Assembly: GCF_002086635.1 (NCBI RefSeq)
Contig: NZ_MVHD01000001.1
Span: forward strand, 1 to 64,000
From: Mycobacterium alsense
GTDB lineage: Bacteria; Actinomycetota; Actinomycetes; Mycobacteriales; Mycobacteriaceae
Length of the DNA: 64,000 bases
Reading direction: 5' to 3'
Positions 1 through 10,745 of the stretch are shown piece by piece. Numbering within the stretch: the stretch's first letter is position 1; each line of letters begins with the position of its first letter. The position numbers and the translations under genes were made by a program. Under the pieces are notes generated by a model. That model did not search any database and had not been told where the DNA came from. It saw nothing but the letters and a program-made list of their open reading frames with translations.

Positions 1-28
1 TATTCCGTTCTCGTGGCCGCGAAGTTTT

Positions 29-685
29 TTAAAGGAGCCCCCCTTCCCCAAAAACCACCCCGCCGTTGCCCCCCGGCCCGCCGTTGCCGGCGAGGCCGCC
101 GACGACGCCCGCGGTGCCGTTGGTCGCGTTTCCGGCGGAGCCGGTGAGGCCGGCGCCGCCGGCCCCGCCCCGGCCGCCGTTGCCGAAGAACCAGGCGTTG
201 CCGCCCCTGCCGCCGGGCTGCCCGGCCGCCCCGGATCCGCCGTCGCCGCCGTCGCCCCACAAGAGCCCGCCCGGCCCGCCGTCCTGGCCGGTTCCCGGCG
301 CCCCGTTGGCGCCCTTGCCGATCAGCGGGGTTCCCAACAACAAGTTGGTGGGCGCATTGATGATCCCCCGCACTTCTTGCCAGATCGCGTCCAACGGCGA
401 GGCATTGGCCGCCTCGGTCATCGAATAGGCGCCCCCCGCCGCGCTCAGGGCCCGCACGAAGCCGGCATGAAACCCCGCCGCCTCGGCGCCGAGCGCTTGG
501 AAGGCCCGCCCCTGGCTGGAGAACAGGCCCGCGATCGCGGCCGACACCTCGTCGGCGCCGGCCGCCACGACCCGCGTCGTCGAGGCCGTCGCCGCCGCGT
601 GGGCCGCGCCGAGCGCCGACTCGATACCGGCCAAATCCGATGCCACCGCCGCGATCATCTCCGGCGCCGCGATCACAAACGACAT
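29..685 (-). CDS. PE_PGRS family protein, 3' end probably disrupted
   Basis: The protein has an N-terminal PE domain (about residues 1-95, starting MSFVIAAPE) followed by a linker containing GTPLIGKGANG and a short Gly-Gly-X/Gly-Asn repeat region, the classic PE_PGRS plan. PE proteins are exported by ESX type VII systems and are often surface-exposed. ATG at 685 is chosen because GGTGG lies just upstream; an in-frame GTG at 694 is possible. The repeat part is only about 70 residues and stops at a TAA immediately beside runs of T, A, C and G near position 25-60, so the real gene probably continues past the window and the stop may come from a homopolymer error. High confidence for the family, low for the 3' end. 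Confidence 0.8.
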   Translation of the reverse strand: MSFVIAAPEMIAAVASDLAGIESALGAAHAAATASTTRVVAAGADEVSAAIAGLFSSQGRAFQALGAEAAGFHAGFVRALSAAGGAYSMTEAANASPLDAIWQEVRGIINAPTNLLLGTPLIGKGANGAPGTGQDGGPGGLLWGDGGDGGSGAAGQPGGRGGNAWFFGNGGRGGAGGAGLTGSAGNATNGTAGVVGGLAGNGGPGGNGGVVFGEGGLL

Positions 686-850
686 TTCCGCCACCTACTA
701 GCTCGTCGGGCCCTCGGGCAAGTCAGCAGATATTGCGCGACCAGCCTCGCCGGGATGGGTGGGGCGGGCTAGCGTAGTCGACTACTTAATCGGGCTGAAC
801 GGGGCCGTGGGAATGGCTAACGGCGGCAGATACTTCCGGGTCCACCGTCC

Positions 851-1741
851 CTAGCCGGACGCCGGATCCGCCACGCAGCGAAAGCCGATGTGGGTCGTCG
901 CGGTGTCCTGTGACTGCGGTGACCGCGCGGCCGGGCGGTAGCGGTGGCAGTACTCCGGGGCGCACAGATGCGAACCCCCCTTCAGCGTCTGGCTGACACC
1001 CGGATCGGCCGGAGCCGAAGGCGCGCAACACGCTTTGGGTGGCCCGTCGAGCCGGTGGTGTGCCGAGAACTCGGTGGCGGTCCACTCCCACACATTCCCG
1101 ATCATGTCGAGCAGGCCGAATGCGTTGGGCGGGAAGGCCCCCACGGGCGAGGTGCCGACCCAGCCGAGCGCGCCCTCGTTGCGGTACGGGAACTTTCCCT
1201 GCCACGTGTTGGCCATCAGCCGGCCATCGGGGCTGGCCTCGTCGCCCCACGGGTACGTCGCGGTGGCTCCCGCGCGCGCCGCGTACTCCCACTCGGCCTC
1301 ACTCGGCAGCCGCCGGCCGGCCCAGCGCGCGTACGCCGCGGCGTCGGGGTAGGCCACCTGCACCACCGGGTGATCGGCCCTGCCCTCGATGTCGCTGTCG
1401 GGGCCGAACGGATTTCGCCAGTTGGCGCCGGGCACCCACTCCCACCACTGCCGCCAGTCACGCAGGTCGACCGGGCCACGCGTCGGTCGGAAGACCATGG
1501 CCCCCGGACACAGGCCCTCCGGATCCGCGCCCGGATACAGCGCCGGGTCTATCGGTTGCTCGGCGACGGTCACATAGCCTGCGGCGGCGACGAATTCGGC
1601 GAACTGTGCGTTGGTGACCGGATGGCGCTCCACCGCGAAGGCAGCGACGGTCACGGTATGGATCGGCGCCTCTTCGGGATAAAAGCTCGTCGAGCCCATG
1701 CGGAACGATCCGCCCGGCAGGTCGACCAACTCGGTGAGCAT
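851..1741 (-). CDS. Formylglycine-generating enzyme (sulfatase-modifying factor, SUMF1 family)
   Basis: The 296-residue protein has the FGE-sulfatase fold: an N-terminal GGSFRMGS, a central RLPSEAEWEYAAR, GNVWEWT, and the C-terminal GGSHLCAPEYCHRYRPAAR. Cys260 and Cys265 in that last motif are the pair that bind copper and oxidise the target Cys. The family converts the Cys of a C-x-P-x-R motif in type I sulfatases to formylglycine. The evident client is AtsA at 4549-6909, which carries CSPTR. It corresponds to Rv0712 of M. tuberculosis, which lies directly after atsA; here a lipoprotein and two DUF4436 genes sit between them. ATG start at 1741. No signal peptide is seen, so it should act in the cytosol before sulfatase folding. 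Confidence 0.93.
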   Translation of the reverse strand: MLTELVDLPGGSFRMGSTSFYPEEAPIHTVTVAAFAVERHPVTNAQFAEFVAAAGYVTVAEQPIDPALYPGADPEGLCPGAMVFRPTRGPVDLRDWRQWWEWVPGANWRNPFGPDSDIEGRADHPVVQVAYPDAAAYARWAGRRLPSEAEWEYAARAGATATYPWGDEASPDGRLMANTWQGKFPYRNEGALGWVGTSPVGAFPPNAFGLLDMIGNVWEWTATEFSAHHRLDGPPKACCAPSAPADPGVSQTLKGGSHLCAPEYCHRYRPAARSPQSQDTATTHIGFRCVADPASG

Positions 1742-1777
1742 CCCTTCAGGGTATTCCGTCCGGGCAAGCGCACCCCG

Positions 1778-2725
1778 TCAGTCGGATTGGCGGTACCAGG
1801 TGGCCATGTAAAGGACCATCGCCGCGACCAGCGCGATCAGCACCCAGATCACCAGGGCCTGGTCGATCCACGCGCCCGGCGGCGGCGAGCCGGGAAGGAA
1901 GTTGCGTATGGGGATGACAGCGAACAGCATGGCCGCAAACCAGGTGACGAAGGGCGGCACGAATTTCCTTCTGCCCAAGGCGATCTGAATGGCCACGGTG
2001 AGCGCCAAGGCGGGCAGGGCGAAGAGCACCAGGCAGATTCCCGCGTCGAAGATCAGCGCGCCCTTTGCCCGGTGCAATGTGATGATCACGCTGTCCCCGC
2101 GCTCCGAGTCCTGGCTCGCCTCACCGACGCGCCGCAGGCTGACCTCCCAGCCGTCCAGCTGCCCGGCGACCTCGACCCGGGCGGGTATGTATTGGCGGGC
2201 ATCGCCCTGGCCGACGAGCACGTCCGCCGAAAGCGTGTCGGTGCTGTAGGAATCGAACGGCCAATTATTGGGATTGCCGTGCGCCTCGATCGTGGTGGCG
2301 ACCTGCGCCGGCGACTTTCCCGCCGGGTAGACCAGGTCTCCCAGATCATTCGGAGGGTCCATGCGCACGGCGGTGTCGGTGGTCAGCACGTCGAGGCGCT
2401 TGTCGAACATCTTGTCCTGGGGAATCACGAGCACCTTGACGGTCAGGCGGTTCGCGACGGTATCCAGCTTCTCCAGGCGCACCAGCACGACGGTGTCGTC
2501 GGTGGTGCTCAAATCGGGGGGCTTGATGGGTCCGGATGCGTTGAACAGCAAGTGGACCCCGAACAATGAGAGGCCGTAGACGATGAGGAAGGCCAGCAGG
2601 ATGGCGACCCCGATCGCCTTGCGCCGTCCCCGCCGGGTGGCGGTCTCGGGAGGCGCCGCGGGCGGTGACTCCGGCGGAGTGGGTGGCGTCGCGGGCGGCG
2701 GTGCCGGTGGAGCGTGATGGGTCAT
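1778..2725 (-). CDS. DUF4436 membrane protein, copy 2
   Basis: A 315-residue protein: a Pro-rich cytoplasmic N-terminus of about 30 residues, one membrane segment (about 40-60), an exported domain of about 150 residues (EKLDTVANRLTVKVLV; NWPFDSY), then three C-terminal membrane segments separated by NFLPGSPPPGAWID. I read it as DUF4436, function unknown. It is a paralogue of the next gene upstream, sharing long identical stretches, so this is a tandem duplication. The ATG at 2725 is preferred over the in-frame GTG at 2734 because GGAGGT ends 7 bases before it. M. tuberculosis has, as I recall, a single such gene (Rv0713). Confidence 0.85.
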   Translation of the reverse strand: MTHHAPPAPPPATPPTPPESPPAAPPETATRRGRRKAIGVAILLAFLIVYGLSLFGVHLLFNASGPIKPPDLSTTDDTVVLVRLEKLDTVANRLTVKVLVIPQDKMFDKRLDVLTTDTAVRMDPPNDLGDLVYPAGKSPAQVATTIEAHGNPNNWPFDSYSTDTLSADVLVGQGDARQYIPARVEVAGQLDGWEVSLRRVGEASQDSERGDSVIITLHRAKGALIFDAGICLVLFALPALALTVAIQIALGRRKFVPPFVTWFAAMLFAVIPIRNFLPGSPPPGAWIDQALVIWVLIALVAAMVLYMATWYRQSD

Positions 2726-2908
2726 CGGTCGCACCTCCGTGCGGTAAGCGAAAACTCGCCGGGCAAGCCACGAGGATCTGATCGTAGCGAACCGGCGCTG
2801 TTCGCGCGCGACGTCGGAATTTCCATCCTCAATAGGCGATTTCCACCCAGCCGTCGGACGTTGGACCGTCGCCCAGCGAAATCCCGTTGCCGTGCCCTCC
2901 TGGAGCGG

Positions 2909-3838
2909 TCAGGCCTTGTTCGCCTGCCTTCGGTCCCGTTGTCGCCACCAGCCGAGGAGGAACAGGGCCATGGCCGTAACCAGCCCTATCAGCACCCATA
3001 GCACCACGGCCTGGTCGATCCACGAGCCGTACGGCGGGCTGCCCGGGAGAATGTTGCGCAGCGGGACGATAGCGAACAGCATCGCGGCGTACCAGGTCGT
3101 CATCGGCGGCAGGAACGAGGTCCTGCCCAGCGCCACCGGGATGGCCACCCACAACGCCAACACGGGCAGGGCGATGAGGACCAGGCAGATGCCGATGTCG
3201 AAGATCAACGGACCCCTGGCCCGGTGCAAGGTAATGGTCACGTTGGCCAGGTCGTCGGGGTTGGGGTCGTCCGGGTCGTGGACGCGGGTGACGGTGGCGT
3301 CCCAACCGTCCAGCTTTCCGGTCACCTCGACGCGGGCGGACGCCTTTTCGCGGGTTTGCCCGGAACCGGTGAACACGTCGGCCGCGATCACCTGTGTCCG
3401 GTACGAATCGAAGGGCCAGTTACCCGGATCGCCGCGGGCCTCGATGGTGGTGGTGACTTGCGCGGGCGCCTTTCCCACCGGGTACTGCAAATCCCCCAGA
3501 TCGTTCTCCGGGTACAGCCGCACGGCCGCGTCGGCGGTGAGCACGCCGAAGTTCTTGTCGTACAGCGAATCCTTCGGGTAGACAAGAACATTCACCGTCA
3601 GGCGGTTCGCAACGGTGTCCAGCTTCTCCATGCGCACCTGCACGACGCTGTCGTCGGCCTCGAACTTGCTCAGGTCGACCGCGGGGAGCGGGGGCGCCGA
3701 CCTGGCCAACAGGTGCACGGCGATGAGGGACAGCACGTAGATCACGATGACGGCGACGACGATCCCGAACGCGATGGCGACGCGCACACCGCGCGGCTCG
3801 GGCGGCGCCGGCGGCAAAGGCTCGGTGCTGTTGGGCAT
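2909..3838 (-). CDS. DUF4436 membrane protein, copy 1
   Basis: A 309-residue paralogue of the 1778-2725 gene with the same layout: Pro-rich start, one N-terminal membrane helix, an exported domain with EKLDTVANRLTVNVLV and NWPFDSYRTQ, then three C-terminal helices around NILPGSPPYGSWID. Function unknown. The open frame extends to a TTG at 3904 inside the preceding lipoprotein gene; I chose the ATG at 3838 (MPNSTEPLPP) because it matches the start of the sister protein, although its ribosome binding site is weak. The 180-bp gap to copy 2 holds nothing recognisable. It is probably cotranscribed with the lipoprotein gene upstream. Confidence 0.82.
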   Translation of the reverse strand: MPNSTEPLPPAPPEPRGVRVAIAFGIVVAVIVIYVLSLIAVHLLARSAPPLPAVDLSKFEADDSVVQVRMEKLDTVANRLTVNVLVYPKDSLYDKNFGVLTADAAVRLYPENDLGDLQYPVGKAPAQVTTTIEARGDPGNWPFDSYRTQVIAADVFTGSGQTREKASARVEVTGKLDGWDATVTRVHDPDDPNPDDLANVTITLHRARGPLIFDIGICLVLIALPVLALWVAIPVALGRTSFLPPMTTWYAAMLFAIVPLRNILPGSPPYGSWIDQAVVLWVLIGLVTAMALFLLGWWRQRDRRQANKA

Positions 3839-3884
3839 CACGGGGCCAGATGCTACCGTCTGCCACCGCTGAAACTGGGACTTT

Positions 3885-4580
3885 TCAGGGGATGACGACC
3901 GCAAATTGCTGCATCACTGTGGATTTCGCCGCGTCGAAGCCGGTCGAGCCGGATGGTCCCTGAAGATGAACGGTCACCAGAAATGCCGCGGTATTGGTCC
4001 AGATGTGGGTGACGCGGTCGGCCAGATCGACCGAGCCGGGCCCGGAGCCGGTGCCGCTGAGCAATTGGCTGCTGTAACCGCAGAACTGAGCGGGGGCGAC
4101 GGCGACCTTGAGACCGGGATGCCCGGTGCGCAGGTCCGCCGCATAACGCAGGAAGGCCCCGCCGGGGTCGAGGGCCGTAGGCGTGATGGCCACCCGCACC
4201 GACATGCCGCCCGGCCCGTTCCCCGTGAGTGCCACGTCGCCGGTGCCCGGGGACGAACTCCAGCCGTCCGGCAGTGGGATCGTGATTTCGGGCGCCGCCG
4301 GGTCCGCCACCGACGCTTTCGTCATGGTGCCGCTCGCGGGTGGCGGCGGGAAGCACGCCAATGCGTTGGGCGGAATGTGGTCACGCAACGTGGTTTCGAC
4401 GCCGGGTACCGGCTCGGCCGGGTCGGGCGGGCGCGTGGCCGGTGGTGGTTCCGAGGTCGCCGAGGACACCTTTCGGCCGGTGGCGCTGCCGCCGGTGGTG
4501 ATGTCGCAGCCCGCCGCCAGGACGGCCAGCAAGCAGAGCGCCGCGGCCTCAGTCGCGCGAGAAGGCCAGCGCGATCTCAT
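3885..4580 (-). CDS. Lipoprotein, LpqN/LpqT-like
   Basis: A 231-residue lipoprotein: basic start, hydrophobic stretch, then the lipobox VLAAGC (Cys near residue 25). A Ser/Thr/Pro linker follows, then a compact domain with ITIPLPDGWSSSPG and GLKVAVAPAQFCGYSS that resembles the mycobacterial LpqN/LpqT/Mtc28 family. It is expected to be anchored on the outer face of the cytoplasmic membrane. The ATG at 4580 lies 32 bases inside the 3' end of atsA, which points to cotranscription with the sulfatase. The exact family assignment is inference; the lipoprotein call is firm. Confidence 0.8.
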   Translation of the reverse strand: MRSRWPSRATEAAALCLLAVLAAGCDITTGGSATGRKVSSATSEPPPATRPPDPAEPVPGVETTLRDHIPPNALACFPPPPASGTMTKASVADPAAPEITIPLPDGWSSSPGTGDVALTGNGPGGMSVRVAITPTALDPGGAFLRYAADLRTGHPGLKVAVAPAQFCGYSSQLLSGTGSGPGSVDLADRVTHIWTNTAAFLVTVHLQGPSGSTGFDAAKSTVMQQFAVVIP

Positions 4581-6909
4581 TTTTCACGTCCACATAGGAC
4601 CTGCCGGACACGTCGAGGGTGACCTGCGCGACGGTGCCGCCGGTGAACGAGAACGGCGCCTTGTAGCGCCCACACACCGCCGAGCCGCCGTTGCGGCCGA
4701 CCGTGATGCCGGCGCCGGCAAGACCGAACGTCCCGGGATGCGTCTGCACCCCGGAAAGCGTGGCGACCGCGGCGTCGTCGATGAACAGCGTGACGTCGCC
4801 GAGGGGGGTGTGGCTGTTCGGCACGGTCCCGGTCCGCGAATAGCTCACGCCGAGCACATGTTCGCCCATCGGCACCACGCCCTCGGACGAGACCGTCTGC
4901 TGTCGCTCGCCGAGGAAGTTGTAGACGAAATGCAGGCGCCCGTCCTGGATGAACAGCGCGTACCCACCATGCGCGCCGCCCTGCTTGAACAGCACCCCCT
5001 CCGCGCCGGCGGTGTCCACGCTCACCTCGGCCAGCACCGAGAAGGACCTGCCGCGAATCTCGGCGGCCGCGCCGATGCCCACGTCCGCGCAGCCGGGGTA
5101 GTACACGTAGCTGGACCGTTCGCCCACCAGGTAGGGCCGCGACCGGGTCATCGTCTCCAGGATGTTCAGGTCCGACAGCGGCAGCCCGTTGTACTTGGCC
5201 GCCTCGGAAAACCACAGCGCCTTGAGCTCTTCCAGCTTCTCGGGATGGGTGGCGGCCAGGTCGTGGCACTGGCTGCGGTCGGCCTCGATGTGGAACAACT
5301 CCCAGCGATCGGCGTCGAAATGCGACCAACCGGCCGGCGTGGCCGCGTGCACGGTGTTGGCGAACCAGCCCTCGTGCCAGATTCCGCGGGTGCCCAGCAT
5401 GGTGTAGAACTGGGTCCGCTTTCCGGTGTCGGCACCCGCATCATCAAGGGCCGCTTTGAAACTCACGCCATCGAGCGGCTTCTGCGCGATGCCCTTGACG
5501 GTCTCCGGCGGTGTCATGCCCAGCATGTCGTAGACGGTCGGCGTGATATCGCTGACGTTGACGTAGTTGTCGCGAACCTCGCCGTGCGCCGCAATGCCGT
5601 TGGGCCAGGACACGATTGCGGTGTCGGCGATGCCGCCCTCGTGGGATGCGTAGCGCTTGTACAGCTTGTAGGGCGTGTTGAACGCCATCGCCCACCCGAT
5701 CGGGTAGTGGTTGTAGGTCTCCGGCGCGCCCAGGTGGTCGAAGAGCTTCATGCTCTCCTCGACGGTGTCGATGTAGCCGTTGAAGAATTTGCCCTCGTTC
5801 ACCGATCCGTTCGGGCCGCCCTCGCCGCTGGCGCCGTTGTCGGAGATGACCACGACGATGGTGTCGTCGAGTTGGCCGGACTCCTCGAGATAGTCCAGGA
5901 TTCGGCCGATCTGGGCGTCGGTGTAGCTCAGGAAGCCGGCGAACACCTCGGCCATTCGGCAGAACAGTCTTTTCTCTTCGTCGTTGAGCGAGTCCCACGG
6001 CCGCACCGTGTCCTGCAGCGGCCACGGCTCACCCTGGGGGCCCTTGACGTCCGAGTACGGGTTGACCGGCGACAGTTCGGTGTCCGGGGGCACGATCCCC
6101 AGCGCCTTCTGTCTTTCCAGCACGATCTCGCGGTAGCGCTCGTAGCCCATGTCGAACCGGCCCGCGTAACGGTCCGCCCACTCCTTGAAGACATGGTGCG
6201 GCGCGTGCCCGGCGCCCGGGCACACATAGCTGAACCACGGTTTGTCGGGCGCGATCACCTTGGCGTCGCGGATGAATTGGATCGTCTTGTCGGCGATGTC
6301 CTTCGACAGGTGATAGCCGTCTTCGGGCGTCGCCGGCGGATCGACCGGGTGGTTGTCGTAGACCAGGTCCGGATACCACTGGTCGGTCTCGCCGCCCATG
6401 AACCCGTAGAAGCGCTCGAAGCCGCGCGAGGTGGGCCAGTGTCGTTTTGTCGCCGCCAGATTGGACTCCTCGAGCGGCGTCAGGTGCCACTTGCCGACGC
6501 AGTAGGTGTTGTAGCCCCGTTCGGCGAGCACCTCGGAGATCAGCGCGGTGTCGGCCGGGATCCGCCCGTTGCAGTTCGGGAAGCCGTCGGTGAACTCCTC
6601 GATGGTGGCCATGCCGACCGTGGTCGCGTTGCGGCCGGTCAGCAGCGACGCCCTGGTCGGCGAGCACAGGGCGGTGGTGTGGAATTGCGACAACCGCACG
6701 CCGCGCTCCGCGATCCGTGTCATGGCGGGCATCTCCACCAGGCCGCCGAAGCAGTCCCACGTCGCGATGCCGGTGTCATCCCAGACCAGATAGAGGATGT
6801 TCGGTGCGTTTTCCGGCGCCGTCGGTGCCGCGTACGGCCCCCAATCCGGCTCCGAATCGCGGATATCCAGCTCGATCTTGCCGCGAAATTCCGCCGAGTC
6901 AGTGGACAT
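4549..6909 (-). CDS. atsA: Arylsulfatase AtsA
   Basis: A 786-residue type I sulfatase that hydrolyses sulfate esters. Metal ligands lie in LVWDDTG (Asp44, Asp45). The modification motif CSPTRASLLTGR begins at Cys82, which FGE must convert to formylglycine. Further core motifs are GKWHLTP and VVVISDNGASGEGG. The C-terminal roughly 250 residues form a beta-rich domain. Length is close to the M. tuberculosis AtsA I recall (787). There is no signal peptide, so it is probably cytosolic or exported by another route. It follows the S10 operon after a hairpin at 6982-7008 and begins its own cluster. Confidence 0.93.
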   Translation of the reverse strand: MSTDSAEFRGKIELDIRDSEPDWGPYAAPTAPENAPNILYLVWDDTGIATWDCFGGLVEMPAMTRIAERGVRLSQFHTTALCSPTRASLLTGRNATTVGMATIEEFTDGFPNCNGRIPADTALISEVLAERGYNTYCVGKWHLTPLEESNLAATKRHWPTSRGFERFYGFMGGETDQWYPDLVYDNHPVDPPATPEDGYHLSKDIADKTIQFIRDAKVIAPDKPWFSYVCPGAGHAPHHVFKEWADRYAGRFDMGYERYREIVLERQKALGIVPPDTELSPVNPYSDVKGPQGEPWPLQDTVRPWDSLNDEEKRLFCRMAEVFAGFLSYTDAQIGRILDYLEESGQLDDTIVVVISDNGASGEGGPNGSVNEGKFFNGYIDTVEESMKLFDHLGAPETYNHYPIGWAMAFNTPYKLYKRYASHEGGIADTAIVSWPNGIAAHGEVRDNYVNVSDITPTVYDMLGMTPPETVKGIAQKPLDGVSFKAALDDAGADTGKRTQFYTMLGTRGIWHEGWFANTVHAATPAGWSHFDADRWELFHIEADRSQCHDLAATHPEKLEELKALWFSEAAKYNGLPLSDLNILETMTRSRPYLVGERSSYVYYPGCADVGIGAAAEIRGRSFSVLAEVSVDTAGAEGVLFKQGGAHGGYALFIQDGRLHFVYNFLGERQQTVSSEGVVPMGEHVLGVSYSRTGTVPNSHTPLGDVTLFIDDAAVATLSGVQTHPGTFGLAGAGITVGRNGGSAVCGRYKAPFSFTGGTVAQVTLDVSGRSYVDVKNEIALAFSRD

Positions 6910-6981
6910 GCGCCGAGCGTAACGCCACGGCGAATGATCCGGCCGGCTTTTGGCCGCGGCGCTACGCCCGGCAAACGCAGG

Positions 6982-7008
6982 CGCCCGAGACCGCGGGGGT
7001 CTCGGGCG
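6982..7008 (-). terminator. Hairpin after the S10 operon
   Basis: Arms CGCCCGAGACC (6982-6992) and GGTCTCGGGCG (6998-7008) form a perfect 11-bp stem with a 5-base loop, about 40 bases past the rpsQ stop. On the minus strand no U-tract follows, as is common for mycobacterial terminators. It would end the S10 transcript before atsA. Confidence 0.7.
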
Positions 7009-7046
7009 TCCGTCGGTGTCTGCCGGCGGCCTCGGGCCGCTCGGAC

Positions 7047-7436
7047 CTACTTGGCCTTCTCCAAAATCTCGACCAGCCGCCAGCGCTTGGTCGCCGACAG
7101 CGGACGGGTTTCCATCAGCGACACGCGGTCGCCGACGCCGGCGGTGCTGTCCTCGTCGTGGGCCTTGACCTTCTTGGTGGTCCGGATGATCTTGCCGTAC
7201 AACGGGTGCCGCATGCGGTCTTCCAGCTCGACCACGATGGTCTTCTGCATCTTGTCACTCACCACGTAGCCGATGCGCACCTTGCGCCGACCCCGCGACT
7301 TGGGATTGCTGGGAGTGTGCTTGGGGCCCTTGTCTTTCGACGCGTCGGCCTTCGGGGCGGCCTTCTTGGGAGCGGCCTTGGAGGCGGCTTTGGCCCGCGT
7401 CGATCCCGTCGATCCAGCCTTCTTAGCTTCTGCCAT
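7047..7436 (-). CDS. rpsQ: 30S ribosomal protein S17
   Basis: A 129-residue S17 (uS17) whose conserved core begins near residue 50 ([19 protein letters not shown]) and includes [18 protein letters not shown]17 binds 16S rRNA early in 30S assembly. The first roughly 45 residues are a Lys/Ala-rich extension that is absent from the roughly 85-residue E. coli protein. The ATG at 7436 overlaps the rpmC stop (TGATG); a GTG lies one codon upstream. It is the last gene of this S10 segment. Confidence 0.95.
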   Translation of the reverse strand: MAEAKKAGSTGSTRAKAASKAAPKKAAPKADASKDKGPKHTPSNPKSRGRRKVRIGYVVSDKMQKTIVVELEDRMRHPLYGKIIRTTKKVKAHDEDSTAGVGDRVSLMETRPLSATKRWRLVEILEKAK

Positions 7437-7681
7437 CACGAATCCTTGTTTCCGTCGGTCCCGTCGGGCCCGCTGGCCAGACCCAGTTCCCGCTCGCGCA
7501 GCACGGTGTAGACGCGCGCGATTTCTTGACGCACCGTGCGGAGCCGGCGGTTGTTGTTGAGCTGTCCGGTCGCCATCTGGAAGCGCAGGTTGAACAGCTC
7601 CTCCTTGGATTCGCGCAGACGTTCGGTGAGCTCGTCGTCGGTGAGCTCGCGCAGTTCGCCTGGCGAAACACCCAGTGCCAT
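7436..7681 (-). CDS. rpmC: 50S ribosomal protein L29
   Basis: An 81-residue L29 (uL29), with [13 protein letters not shown] and the signature [17 protein letters not shown]. It sits at the ribosomal exit tunnel, where trigger factor and SRP dock. Its ATG overlaps the rplP stop by 4 bases (ATGA), so translation is probably coupled. A short acidic/polar tail follows the core. Confidence 0.95.
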   Translation of the reverse strand: MALGVSPGELRELTDDELTERLRESKEELFNLRFQMATGQLNNNRRLRTVRQEIARVYTVLRERELGLASGPDGTDGNKDS

Positions 7682-8097
7682 CAGAACTGATCCTCTCGGG
7701 TCACGATGCGTGCCTTGATCGGCAGCTTGTGGATCGCGCGGGTCAGCGCCGCGCGGGCCACCGCCTCATTGGGGTAGCTGAGCTCGAACAACACCCGGCC
7801 CGGCTTCACGTTGACGACCCACCATTCCGGGGAGCCCTTACCCGATCCCATCCGGGTTTCGGCCGGCTTCTTGGTCAGCGGGCGGTCGGGGAAGACGTTG
7901 ATCCACACCTTGCCGCCACGCTTGATGTGCCGATTGATCGCGATACGGGCCGACTCGATCTGCCGGTTGGTGACGTAGGCGTGCTCCAGCGCCTGGATGC
8001 CGTAGTCACCGAAGTGCACCGCCGTGCCACCGCTGGCGATGCCGCGCTGGCGGGGATGGTGCTGCTTGCGGTGCTTGACTTTGCGGGGAATCAACAT
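7681..8097 (-). CDS. rplP: 50S ribosomal protein L16
   Basis: A 138-residue L16 (uL16), full length. It begins [19 protein letters not shown] and contains [20 protein letters not shown], the conserved segment near the A site and peptidyl transferase centre. It lies 3 bases after rpsC and overlaps rpmC at its stop. Confidence 0.97.
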   Translation of the reverse strand: MLIPRKVKHRKQHHPRQRGIASGGTAVHFGDYGIQALEHAYVTNRQIESARIAINRHIKRGGKVWINVFPDRPLTKKPAETRMGSGKGSPEWWVVNVKPGRVLFELSYPNEAVARAALTRAIHKLPIKARIVTREDQF

Positions 8098-8100
8098 GAC

Positions 8101-9562
<1,462 letters not shown>

Positions 9563-9566
<4 letters not shown>

Positions 9567-9844
9567 CGCCGCTTGGCCTTCCGATCATCCTTGATGTGCC
9601 CCTTGAAGGTGCGCGTCGGTGCGAACTCACCCAACTTGTGGCCGACCATCGCCTCGGTGACGAACACCGGCACGTGCTTGCGCCCGTCGTGCACGGCGAA
9701 GGTGTGGCCGATGAAGTCAGGGATGATCGTCGAACGACGCGACCAGGTCTTGATGACCTGCTTGGTGTTCTTCTCGTTCTGGACGTCCACCTTCTTGAGC
9801 AGGTGGTCGTCGACGAACGGGCCCTTCTTCAGGCTGCGTGGCAT
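9563..9844 (-). CDS. rpsS: 30S ribosomal protein S19
   Basis: A 93-residue S19 (uS19), full length: [19 protein letters not shown], then [23 protein letters not shown]. It sits in the 30S head and contacts the A-site tRNA and the B1 intersubunit bridge. It lies 28 bases after rplB and overlaps rplV. Confidence 0.97.
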
Positions 9845-9872
9845 GTGCTACTCCTGAACTTCCATCACGCTG

Positions 9873-10715
9873 CTAGCGACCGTGCTTCTTGCCGGTGCGC
9901 CGGCGCCGGACGATGAGCTTGTTGCTGGCCTTGTTGGGGTGGCGGGTGCGGCCCTCGGGCTTGCCCCACGGACTGACCGGGTGCCGGCCACCGGAGGTCT
10001 TACCCTCACCACCGCCGTGCGGGTGGTCCACCGGGTTCATCACCACACCGCGGACCGAGGGGCGCTTGCCCTTCCACCGCATGCGACCGGCCTTGCCCCA
10101 GTTGATGTTTGCCTGCTCGGCGTTGCCCACCTCGCCGACGGTGGCGCGGCAGCGCACGTCGACGCGGCGGATCTCACCGCTGGGCATCCGCAGCGACGCG
10201 TAGCTGCCCTCCTTGCCGAGCAGCTGGATGCTCGACCCGGCCGAGCGCGCCAGCTTCGCGCCGCCGCCCGGCCGCAGCTCCACGGCGTGGACCAGGGTAC
10301 CGGCCGGGATGTTGCGCAGCGGCAGGTTGTTGCCCGGCTTGATGTCGGCGTTGGGCCCCGACTCCACCACGTCACCCTGCGAGAGGCCCTGCGGCGCAAT
10401 GATGTAGCGCTTCTCCCCGTCCAGGTAGTGCAGCAGCGCGATGTTGGCGGTGCGGTTGGGGTCGTACTCGATGTGCGCGACCTTGGCGTTGACGCCGTCC
10501 TTGTCGTTGCGGCGGAAGTCGATCACCCGGTAGGCGCGCTTGTGCCCACCGCCCTTGTGGCGGGTGGTGATCCGGCCGTGCGCGTTCCGGCCGCCGTGCC
10601 CGTGCAGCGGGCGCACCAGCGACTTCTCCGGCGTCGACCGGGTGATCTCGGCGAAGTCGGACACGCTGGCGCCGCGGCGGCCCGGGGTCGTCGGCTTGTA
10701 CTTACGAATTGCCAT
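9873..10715 (-). CDS. rplB: 50S ribosomal protein L2
   Basis: A 280-residue L2 (uL2), full length. The catalytic-centre segment [15 protein letters not shown] is intact, including the conserved His in HPHGG. L2 is needed for subunit association and peptidyl transfer. ATG start at 10715; separated by 30 bases from rplW. Confidence 0.97.
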   Translation of the reverse strand: MAIRKYKPTTPGRRGASVSDFAEITRSTPEKSLVRPLHGHGGRNAHGRITTRHKGGGHKRAYRVIDFRRNDKDGVNAKVAHIEYDPNRTANIALLHYLDGEKRYIIAPQGLSQGDVVESGPNADIKPGNNLPLRNIPAGTLVHAVELRPGGGAKLARSAGSSIQLLGKEGSYASLRMPSGEIRRVDVRCRATVGEVGNAEQANINWGKAGRMRWKGKRPSVRGVVMNPVDHPHGGGEGKTSGGRHPVSPWGKPEGRTRHPNKASNKLIVRRRRTGKKHGR

Positions 10716-10745
10716 GTCTGTTCAAGTCTTTCTTTCGTCGACGGG

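Noticed and set aside
2829..3305. 158-codon frame reaching into the gap between the two DUF4436 genes
   Set aside because: Alternative frame of DUF4436 copy 1; only its end lies in the gap and it has no support.
4183..7269. 1,028-codon plus-strand open frame
   Set aside because: Runs antisense through atsA and rpsQ, which have clear motifs on the minus strand.
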